Assembly: GCA_002310015.1 (NCBI GenBank)
Contig: DBYQ01000062.1
Location: forward strand, 1 to 12,495
Direction of reading: 5' to 3'
Length of the DNA: 12,495 nucleotides
Source: Bacteroidales bacterium UBA1182
Lineage (GTDB): Bacteria > Bacteroidota > Bacteroidia > Bacteroidales > Bacteroidaceae
Made by a program: the position numbers and the translations under genes. Below, one piece after another: positions 6,611-12,495 of the stretch; position 1 is the stretch's first letter; each line of letters starts with the position of its first letter. The notes below the pieces were generated by a model, which saw only the letters and a program-made list of their open reading frames with translations, made no database searches and was not told the origin of the DNA.

Positions 6611-7101
6611 TGATGGGAGAGAGTAAGGATGAACGCCTGATGTTCCTGCTTGATTCCTTTCTGGAGGGAAAGGAGGATAGCTCTGACCATGACATGGTGC
6701 TTGGCGCAGTTCCGATGGACTATGTAATGGATTATCTGAGTACACCCGATAATTCTGAGACAGGCGCCGAGAGCGCCATTCGCTCCAAGACAGAGCAGCT
6801 CTTAGATTCGTTCCTGGCTACTGATCATGAGAAACCGTCATTCAGCCTCCAGCTTCAGATTCCAGGAGATAATGTGCAGGATATTGATAATGCTGATGCT
6901 CAGGAAGAAGAGACAGAACAGCTTGATGAGTCGTATTTTACCGAGACTCTTGCGCGTATCTACCTGAAACAGCACAGATATGATAAGGCATTGGAAATAA
7001 TTCGGTCTCTTTATTTGAATTTTCCGAATAAAAGCATTTACTTTGCGGACCAAATCCGGTATTTGGATATTTTAGTTAGGATAAATCAAAAAAATAAATA
7101 G
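6610..7101 (+). CDS. TPR-motif protein of unknown function between lptE and secG
   Basis: 163 residues, acidic, no signal peptide or membrane segment, so probably cytoplasmic. The C-terminal part (109-143: 'YFTETLARIYLKQHRYDKAL' then EIIRSLYLNFPNKS) is one clear tetratricopeptide repeat, a protein-protein interaction module. The N-terminal half is low-complexity and rich in Asp/Glu, and contains the hexapeptide LLDSFL twice (13-18 and 64-69), perhaps a duplicated short binding helix. The start is ATG 6610, overlapping the lptE stop (TAATG); a second in-frame ATG at 6613 is equally possible. It ends three bases before secG. Operon position suggests an envelope-biogenesis or export partner, but no function can be assigned. 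Confidence 0.8.
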   Translation: MMGESKDERLMFLLDSFLEGKEDSSDHDMVLGAVPMDYVMDYLSTPDNSETGAESAIRSKTEQLLDSFLATDHEKPSFSLQLQIPGDNVQDIDNADAQEEETEQLDESYFTETLARIYLKQHRYDKALEIIRSLYLNFPNKSIYFADQIRYLDILVRINQKNK

Positions 7102-7104
7102 AAA

Positions 7105-7452
7105 ATGTTTAAGGTTTTACTTATTATTATCGTGATACTGGCACTGTTCCTGTGCTTTGTCGTTACCATACAGAACTCAAAAGGCGGTGGCCTGGCAGCA
7201 GGTTTCGCTTCATCAAACCAGATCATGGGTGTACGCAAGACTACTGACATTCTTGAGAAGACCACGTGGACTCTGATGGCCAGCATTGTCGTACTCAGCA
7301 TACTCACTGCTTACGTAGCCAAGCCCAAGGCTGTCAACATAGGCTCAGTGTTGGAGGGTGAAGCTATTGAGAATCAGGTAATCAATCCGGAGTCATCAAC
7401 TACCACGTTTGATTCACCTATTGAGATTCAGGATCTGCCGGAAGCAGAATAA
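7105..7452 (+). CDS. secG: SecG, preprotein translocase subunit
   Basis: 115 residues. SecG is the small non-essential subunit of the SecYEG channel that helps SecA-driven export across the inner membrane. Two membrane helices are visible (~3-21 and ~54-71), and the conserved loop between them has the signature QNSKGGGLA (23-31), which is diagnostic. After helix two comes an acidic tail of about 44 residues, rich in Glu and Thr, longer than in E. coli but usual in Bacteroidetes. It starts three bases after the TPR gene's stop and is the last gene of the operon, followed by the terminator at 7474-7507. Confidence 0.93.
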   Translation: MFKVLLIIIVILALFLCFVVTIQNSKGGGLAAGFASSNQIMGVRKTTDILEKTTWTLMASIVVLSILTAYVAKPKAVNIGSVLEGEAIENQVINPESSTTTFDSPIEIQDLPEAE

Positions 7453-7473
7453 TATTCAGACAGTAGTAAAAAT

Positions 7474-7507
7474 AAAGGGCATCACAATTCGTGTTGCCCT
7501 TTTTTTA
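7474..7507. terminator. Bidirectional terminator between secG and the glycosyltransferase
   Basis: A 12-bp stem with one T-T mismatch (7474-7485 with 7491-7502) closes the loop AATTC and is followed by a T-run to 7506 on the plus strand. To the left an A-rich stretch (7468-7476) becomes a T-run on the minus strand. It serves secG (stop 7450-7452) and the converging glycosyltransferase, whose stop codon (7511-7513) is only a few bases away. Confidence 0.9.
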
Positions 7508-7510
7508 TGC

Positions 7511-8629
7511 TCACATCACTTGTGAGTAGATGTTCATAAGTTTTGCCGCCAGGACATCAGGGCTGAACTGTTGCTTGGCAAACTCATATCCGCGATATAT
7601 GATTCCTGATCGTAATGTGCTGTCAGTGAGAATCCTGCTCATCTTGTCAGAGATATCCTGGATGCTGTCGGGATCAGCCAGAAGGGAGTGGGGGCCTGCG
7701 GCCTCAGGCAGTGAGGATATGTTACTTGTCACTACCGGGCAATTGGAGAGCAGTGCTTCAACCACAGGCAGCCCGAACCCCTCATAGAATGACGGATAGA
7801 TGAGCATCTGTGCATTACGGTAGAGATAGCGTAATCCTTCAAGACCTACTTTCTCAGGGGAGAAAATGACCATATCCTGCAATGAGTGTTCTGCGATATA
7901 GTTCTGCACCTTCTGCTTGTATTCCCTCCCGTCGCCTATCACCACAATGGGTATTTGCAGGTCTTTTGGTAAGAGTTCCAGCGCCTTGATTGCTCCTAAA
8001 AGATTCTTGCGGGAGTTGATGGAGCCTACGTACAGAATGTACGGCTTGCCGTTTACGTATGATGCAAGGCTTTCTGGGCACACTCCTTGGTAATCGGTAT
8101 AGAACAGGGGGCTGACAGGCTGATATACCACATCAATCCTGTCTGCGTCAACATCATAGAAACGTATTATGTCCTGTTTGGTGCATTCACTTATGGCTAT
8201 TATCCTGTCAGCCTTGCGGCAGGCATGTCGCCACTTGAGATTGTAAGTGAACCGGTCTGTGGCATGGTACATATTGGGGAAGGTCTTGAATGCCACATCG
8301 TGTATGGTTACTACCGATGGAATGTCCAGACCGGTGGGCAGTTCATTTGAAAGGCCATGGAAAATGTCAACTGAGTCTTTCCGTGCGGCATCGGCAAGAC
8401 GGAAAGTCCTCCATAAGCCGCCCTTGATCATTCCGTCCGGCAGTATGGTTCTGCAATGGTCCTTGTCGGTATAAGGGTCAGTTGTGGAGTTGTGTTTTAT
8501 CTTAGGGGTATATAACAGGTATTCATTCTCAGGATAGAACTCGGTGAGAATGTCAATGGTCGTGCGGCTGTGGTTGCCCAGACCAGTAAAGTTGTTGAAA
8601 AGACGTTTGGCGTCGAATCCTATTCTCAT
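7511..8629 (-). CDS. GT4-family glycosyltransferase (GT-B fold)
   Basis: 372 residues from ATG 8629. An upstream in-frame Met (8725) would add 32 residues of kinase-gene shadow without family character; starting at MRIGFDAKRLF, the usual start of this family with its N-terminal beta strand, gives an ATGA overlap with the kinase stop (8626-8628) and fits translational coupling. The C-terminal GT-B domain has YVGSINSRKN (200-209), the donor-phosphate region, and the E-x7-E motif of GT4 enzymes (Glu283 and Glu291 in EGFGLPVVE). Such retaining enzymes transfer a sugar from a nucleotide donor; donor and acceptor cannot be read here. No signal peptide: it acts on the cytoplasmic side. It is the last gene of the phosphatase-kinase-transferase operon. 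Confidence 0.9.
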   Translation of the reverse strand: MRIGFDAKRLFNNFTGLGNHSRTTIDILTEFYPENEYLLYTPKIKHNSTTDPYTDKDHCRTILPDGMIKGGLWRTFRLADAARKDSVDIFHGLSNELPTGLDIPSVVTIHDVAFKTFPNMYHATDRFTYNLKWRHACRKADRIIAISECTKQDIIRFYDVDADRIDVVYQPVSPLFYTDYQGVCPESLASYVNGKPYILYVGSINSRKNLLGAIKALELLPKDLQIPIVVIGDGREYKQKVQNYIAEHSLQDMVIFSPEKVGLEGLRYLYRNAQMLIYPSFYEGFGLPVVEALLSNCPVVTSNISSLPEAAGPHSLLADPDSIQDISDKMSRILTDSTLRSGIIYRGYEFAKQQFSPDVLAAKLMNIYSQVM

Positions 8630-9603
8630 ATTATCTCCGGTGACCAAACCATTGAACTTGCTCCCAGAATTGCGGCGTCTGACTCCTTGAGTGATGAGTA
8701 AAGGATCTGTATCTTGTTCTTCCATATCTGCATCAGGTTGTCGTTCATTGCCTTGACCATCTCATCATGGAAGAACTCGCGTGACTTGGTAAGGCCGCCA
8801 AACAGCACTATGGCCTTTGGTGAGCTGAACTTGACGAAATCACCCATGGCACGCCCCAGTATCCGGCCAGTAAAGGCAAATATCTCTTTTGCCAATTGGT
8901 CACCCTGAACGGCTGCATCATAGATGTCCTTTGACGATATCTTTTCCGGATCAAGGTTGCGTAACAGGCTTTCTCTTGAGTCGTTCTGTAATATCTCACG
9001 AGCAGTCCGGGCCACACCCATGGCACTTGCGTATGTCTCAAGGCAACCTTTCAGACCGCAGTTGCATTGACGGCCATCCTGAATGACGCATACATGCCCC
9101 AACTCGCCGGCAAAACCGTCATGACCGTAAACCAGACGTCCGTGTGATATGATTCCGCTGCCTACACCTGTACCGAGTGTAATCATAATGAAATCATTTA
9201 TGCCGCGTGCCACTCCGTATGTGTGCTCGCCGCGTGCCGCCGCATTGGCGTCATTGGTTATCCTTACATGCAATCCTGTAGCTTCTTTCAGCCGTTTTGC
9301 CAGATGTATCACCGTGGGATTCCCATGGGCGTCACGCGCCCATTTGAGATTCGGGGCATAACGGATCGTTCCGTCCAGACGGTTGGCGTTCGGTGCTCCG
9401 ATGCCTATTCCCACCACAGTGCCACGGTCGGCTGTACGACGTACCATGTCCCTTACCGTATCGGCCAGTAGCTTGAGGTACTCGTCAAAGTTGTCAATAA
9501 GTGACGTGACCACACTCTGGTAGAGTATGGTCCCGTCTTCTGTCACTACTCCGCATTTGGAGGATTGACCACCTATGTCAATTCCTATGGCAAGTCGCTC
9601 CAT
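8626..9603 (-). CDS. ROK-family sugar kinase (glucokinase-like)
   Basis: 325 residues from ATG 9603; an earlier Met at 9663 would overlap the phosphatase gene and adds 20 basic residues not typical of the family, so the later start is preferred. It phosphorylates a hexose with ATP in the cytoplasm. Visible motifs: N-terminal phosphate loop GIDIGGQSSKCGVV (7-20); catalytic Asp118 in ITNDANAAARGE; ROK signature region with GELGH (His170) and the zinc-binding CNCGLKGC (Cys180, Cys182, Cys187); and an ATP-site loop VLFGGL (266-271). No N-terminal HTH, so it is an enzyme rather than a ROK repressor. Length is normal. Glucose is the likeliest substrate; N-acetylmannosamine or another hexose cannot be excluded. 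It sits 13 bp behind the phosphatase gene and overlaps the glycosyltransferase start by four bases. Confidence 0.9.
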   Translation of the reverse strand: MERLAIGIDIGGQSSKCGVVTEDGTILYQSVVTSLIDNFDEYLKLLADTVRDMVRRTADRGTVVGIGIGAPNANRLDGTIRYAPNLKWARDAHGNPTVIHLAKRLKEATGLHVRITNDANAAARGEHTYGVARGINDFIMITLGTGVGSGIISHGRLVYGHDGFAGELGHVCVIQDGRQCNCGLKGCLETYASAMGVARTAREILQNDSRESLLRNLDPEKISSKDIYDAAVQGDQLAKEIFAFTGRILGRAMGDFVKFSSPKAIVLFGGLTKSREFFHDEMVKAMNDNLMQIWKNKIQILYSSLKESDAAILGASSMVWSPEII

Positions 9604-9616
9604 ATGACGTCGTTTT

Positions 9617-10978
9617 TTATCTGCTTGTGGTAAGTTCAGCCTTGATCTTGTCCCATTTGGCAAGGATGTCGCGGTAGTATTTCTCTAATTTATCCCACTC
9701 ATAGAAGTAGGGATATTCCTTGCCCTTGGCATCCTTATAGCACTCTGTCGGCAGCTTGGCCTCTTTCTCGTCAAGCAGAGCCCTGACCAGGATCTTTCCG
9801 TTCTTGTCCTTGAAGAATATGAGCTGCAGGTTGCTGGCCATATGGACAATGTCATAGTTTACCCACTTTGTGGCCAGGTCCTCAATGTCTTTCGGGGCAA
9901 ATTCGCAATCGTTTACCTCCATGAGGCACAGGAGCGGATAGAGTGCAGTGTCATGTCCGTAACGCAGGTTAGCGGCAGGCGTGCCGTTGGCTAAAGCTAT
10001 ATCGGCTTTGTCAAGGAAATCTTGAAGCAGTGTGGCGTGGCCGTAAGGAACAATGTTCTGGGTAAGGTCATGATAACCTGATACGGAGAACCAGTAGAGG
10101 TTGTTCTGGAGCCAGCAGTCATACCACTCGTCATATGTGAATACGTCATCCAGGTCAAATCCAAGATAGGAATGGCTGCCCATGTTGGCTGCAATGTCAT
10201 ATATCTTGGTGTAGAGGTCATCTGAACGGTCTGAAACCGATACGGAGCCTGATGATGATGTTCTCTGATATCTTGTTATGAATGTGGTGTCGGTAAACAG
10301 GGCGCACATAAGACGCTCAGGGTTGTTGTGCTTGGCGTTGAATGCGTTGACGGCAGCGTTCCTCTCGCGGCTGTTCTTGGCACTGTTGATGGCCCTGTCC
10401 TCAGAATTCATATAGCCTCTGTCAAAATCGCTGCAGTTGTAGTCTATGTTCATCTTGGGCAGTATGCTTGAGAATTCCATCATGGCAGCCGTCATACTGG
10501 CCATGACGCGGTGTGATGTGGTGGAACGTGCTACAATGGTGTTGTTCTTGTTGAAAATCTCCGGATAGTTGCGTACCATACGGCGTGCTATTCCGCGATG
10601 CTGCTGCTGTCCTACTATGGTGAGGTCACCCAGATGGCCGTCGGCATCCTTTGCCATTATCTCCAAACGTCTCAGTACATCCTTGCCGAAATCGGTCAGT
10701 ACGCCTTTTTCATCGGCCTGCTGGAGTATGGTATAAGGGTCATTGTACTGCGGTGTGTTGAGCAGATAGCGTGAGCCGTGACGTCCGTAATGGCTCATGT
10801 AGAAAGGCTTGAAACCCTTGGGGGCCTTTGAATAGGTTACGCCCGGGTCTTCATACTGGGTCATGCTCCCTCTGAACTTGTAGAGGTTATCCTTGTTGAT
10901 GTCTTCCTTTTTTGTGATTTCCGCACACAGGGCCAGTGGAATGAGAAGTACCAGGCTGACGATGATTGATTTCTTCAT
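9617..10978 (-). CDS. Exported histidine acid phosphatase
   Basis: 453 residues. Residues 1-19 form a signal peptide (MKKSIIVSLVLLIPLALCA); LALC is a poor lipobox because Leu precedes Cys, so a soluble periplasmic protein is more likely than a lipoprotein. The phosphate-binding motif is YGRHGSRY (64-71) with nucleophile His67, Arg66 and Arg70; the late motif is RYGHDTAL (339-346) with His342 and Asp343, the HD pair that supplies the acid. This places it in clade 2 histidine phosphatases (acid phosphatase/phytase/MINPP group), where HD suggests an acid phosphatase or phytase while many MINPP enzymes have HAE. Substrate is unknown; sugar phosphates or phytate are options. It is first in the operon, under the TACTTTTG box at 11034-11041. 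Confidence 0.87.
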   Translation of the reverse strand: MKKSIIVSLVLLIPLALCAEITKKEDINKDNLYKFRGSMTQYEDPGVTYSKAPKGFKPFYMSHYGRHGSRYLLNTPQYNDPYTILQQADEKGVLTDFGKDVLRRLEIMAKDADGHLGDLTIVGQQQHRGIARRMVRNYPEIFNKNNTIVARSTTSHRVMASMTAAMMEFSSILPKMNIDYNCSDFDRGYMNSEDRAINSAKNSRERNAAVNAFNAKHNNPERLMCALFTDTTFITRYQRTSSSGSVSVSDRSDDLYTKIYDIAANMGSHSYLGFDLDDVFTYDEWYDCWLQNNLYWFSVSGYHDLTQNIVPYGHATLLQDFLDKADIALANGTPAANLRYGHDTALYPLLCLMEVNDCEFAPKDIEDLATKWVNYDIVHMASNLQLIFFKDKNGKILVRALLDEKEAKLPTECYKDAKGKEYPYFYEWDKLEKYYRDILAKWDKIKAELTTSR

Positions 10979-11033
10979 TTTGGGGTCAGTATTCGTTAGT
11001 ATTTTGTAAATATGCCATTGGGCTTGCTGTGCG

Positions 11034-11041
11034 CAAAAGTA
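11034..11041 (-). promoter_or_regulatory. Candidate -7 box for the phosphatase operon
   Basis: TACTTTTG on the minus strand matches TAnnTTTG exactly. It lies about 55 bp before the ATG at 10978, leaving a leader of roughly 50 nt. No convincing TTTG is seen 19-21 bp further upstream. The same octamer precedes the relA-like gene. Confidence 0.55.
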
Positions 11042-11100
11042 ATAAAAAAAGCCTTCATTGAAGCATTACGGCGCCCTTTATTATAAAAAAACGCGTATGC

Positions 11101-11131
11101 TTTCGGTAGTGCCATATTTTTGCTAAATTTG
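11101..11131 (+). promoter_or_regulatory. Candidate promoter region for transketolase
   Basis: Two TAnnTTTG boxes lie in a row: TATTTTTG (11115-11122) and TAAATTTG (11124-11131). TTTC at 11101-11104 lies 19 bp before the second box and matches the -33 element in three of four bases, so the second box has the better overall promoter. It leaves about 35 nt of leader to the ATG at 11171. Confidence 0.65.
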
Positions 11132-11170
11132 CAAGCTAATGCGCAAAAATTTTACTAATAACGATATAAC

Positions 11171-12495
11171 ATGAACAGTAAAGAATTGATGAACAAGGCA
11201 GCCGATAATATCCGTATCCTGGCTGCATCCATGGTCGAGAAGGCCAAGTCCGGTCACCCCGGCGGTGCTATGGGTGGCGCTGATTTCATAAACGTGCTTT
11301 TCAGCGAGTTTCTGGAGTATGATCCCCGCAACATGAAGTTTGAGGGACGTGACCGTTTCTTCCTGGATCCCGGCCACATGGCTCCCATGCTTTACTCGCA
11401 GTTGGCTCTCACCGGCAAGTTCTCATTGGAGGAGCTTGCTACCTTGCGTCAGTGGGGCTCACCCGTTACCGGTCACCCCGAACTTGAGGTTGCACGCGGT
11501 ATCGAGAACACCTCAGGTCCTCTTGGCCAGGGTCACGTGTTTGCAGTAGGTGCCGCTATCGCTGAGAAGCATCTGGCAGCCGTACTGGGTGAGGAGGTAA
11601 TGAACCACAAGATCTACGCTTACATCTCTGACGGTGGTATCCAGGAGGAGATCTCACAGGGCGCCGGCCGTATCGCCGGTACTCTTGGTCTTGACAACCT
11701 CATCATGTTCTATGATTCAAATGACATCCAGCTCTCAACCGAGACCAAGGTGGTAACATCCGAGGACACAGCTGCCAAGTATCGTGCATGGGGTTGGAAC
11801 GTATATGAGATCAACGGTAACTGCGTTGACCAGATCCGTGGTGCTCTCACCATGGCTCAGAACGCCAACGGCAAACCTACCCTCATCATCGGTAAGTGCA
11901 TCATGGGTAAGGGTGCCCTCAAGGCCGATGGTACCAGCTACGAGCGTAACTGCAAGACTCACGGTGCTCCTCTGGGTGGTGACGCTTATGTCAACACCAT
12001 CAAGGCTCTGGGCGGTGATCCCGAGAATCCTTTCCAGATCTTCCCCGAGGTCAAGAAGCTCTATGCTGACCGTGCCAAGGAACTCCGCAAGATCATGGAT
12101 GCCAAGTATGCACGCAAGGCTGCATGGGAGAAGGCTAATCCTGAGAAGGCTGCCCTCCTCAAGGAGTGGTTCAGCGGCAAGGCTCCCCAGGTTGACTGGA
12201 GCAAGGTTGAGCAGAAGGCCGATGACGCCACACGTTCAGCTTCTGCAGCTGTTCTGAGCCAGCTCGCTCAGCAGGTTCCCAACATGATCTGCGCAAGTGC
12301 TGACCTCAGCAACTCAGATAAGACCGACGGTTTCCTCAAATATACCACTAATATGGTTAAGGGTGACTTCAGCGGTGCATTCTTCCAGGCTGGCGTAGCT
12401 GAGCTCACCATGGCTTGCTGCTGCATCGGTATGGCTCTGCACGGTGGCGTTATCCCCGCTTGCGGTACATTCTTTGTATTCTCAGACTACATGAA
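11171..12495 (+). CDS. tkt: Transketolase (partial, C-terminus beyond window)
   Basis: 441 codons are present, plus two bases of the next; the family's usual length is about 670. Transketolase moves two-carbon units between sugar phosphates in the pentose phosphate pathway, using thiamine diphosphate. Start ATG 11171 begins MNSKELMNKAADNIRILAAS, the expected N-terminus; an ATG at 11139 is out of frame and stops early. Active-site residues are visible: His29 in SGHPGG, His69 in DPGHM, His102, the cofactor motif SDG (153-155, normally GDG) with Glu159 and the later Asn184, His264, and catalytic Glu411 in AELTMA, followed by ALHGG (422-426). Codon choice is strongly biased (AAG, GAG, CTC, ATC), as in highly expressed genes. 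It diverges from the phosphatase operon. Confidence 0.96.
   Translation, partial: MNSKELMNKAADNIRILAASMVEKAKSGHPGGAMGGADFINVLFSEFLEYDPRNMKFEGRDRFFLDPGHMAPMLYSQLALTGKFSLEELATLRQWGSPVTGHPELEVARGIENTSGPLGQGHVFAVGAAIAEKHLAAVLGEEVMNHKIYAYISDGGIQEEISQGAGRIAGTLGLDNLIMFYDSNDIQLSTETKVVTSEDTAAKYRAWGWNVYEINGNCVDQIRGALTMAQNANGKPTLIIGKCIMGKGALKADGTSYERNCKTHGAPLGGDAYVNTIKALGGDPENPFQIFPEVKKLYADRAKELRKIMDAKYARKAAWEKANPEKAALLKEWFSGKAPQVDWSKVEQKADDATRSASAAVLSQLAQQVPNMICASADLSNSDKTDGFLKYTTNMVKGDFSGAFFQAGVAELTMACCCIGMALHGGVIPACGTFFVFSDYM

Noticed and set aside
8630..8725. N-terminal extension of the glycosyltransferase
   Set aside because: The 32 extra residues overlap the kinase gene and lack family features; the MRIGFDAKRLF start is typical and gives an ATGA overlap.
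9604..9663. N-terminal extension of the ROK kinase
   Set aside because: It overlaps the phosphatase's 3' end and adds basic residues before the normal GIDIGG start.
11784..12257. 157-residue plus-strand ORF inside transketolase
   Set aside because: An Arg/Ser-rich out-of-frame reading of a highly biased gene; the transketolase frame is clearly real.

Overview
The window looks like a chromosomal segment of a Bacteroidales bacterium (Bacteroides, Prevotella or Muribaculaceae type). The support is: Bacteroidetes-type promoter boxes (TAnnTTTG) in front of several genes and no strong Shine-Dalgarno sequences; a transketolase, SecG and RelA/SpoT protein of the Bacteroidales kind; lipoprotein and outer-membrane signals typical of the phylum; and a secreted-protein tail ending in a glycine-rich 'GxYIxxGxKV' motif. 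No rRNA, tRNA, CRISPR array, transposase or phage gene is visible. Most of the window is ordinary core genome.

Layout. (1) 3-310, plus strand: the last 50 codons of a secreted or surface protein, then an unlisted 39-codon small ORF. A bidirectional hairpin terminator (334-364) separates these from the converging gene behind it. (2) 369-3813, minus strand: a CE1-type esterase lipoprotein, a 136-bp gap holding a hairpin-rich element and an A/T heptamer repeat, and a long RelA/SpoT protein whose hydrolase motif is lost but whose synthetase looks intact. (3) 3814-4499: a short divergent promoter region and a small outer-membrane beta-barrel protein on the plus strand. (4) 4500-4877: a gene-free stretch with 41-bp tandem repeats and a perfect 22-bp inverted repeat. 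(5) 4878-7452, plus strand: a tightly packed operon of a sigma-54-type activator, an LptE-like lipoprotein, a TPR-containing protein of unknown role and SecG, closed by a bidirectional terminator at 7474-7507. (6) 7511-10978, minus strand: an operon read from 10978 downward of an exported histidine acid phosphatase, a ROK-family sugar kinase and a GT4 glycosyltransferase, the last two overlapping by four bases. (7) 10979-12495: a divergent promoter region and the first 441 codons of transketolase, which runs off the window.

How the genes fit together. The plus-strand operon at 4878-7452 joins a transcription activator to outer-membrane LPS assembly (LptE) and protein export (SecG), so envelope biogenesis is its likely theme. 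The minus-strand operon at 7511-10978 combines phosphate release in the periplasm, sugar phosphorylation and glycosyl transfer; a shared pathway is plausible but unproven. The relA-like gene and the barrel protein share a 90-bp intergenic region with one candidate promoter in each direction.

I see no clear previously undescribed system. The items most worth a second look are the repeat element at 4521-4794, the 39-residue ORF at 191-310, and the hydrolase-dead RelA/SpoT protein that keeps the synthetase signature of bifunctional enzymes.
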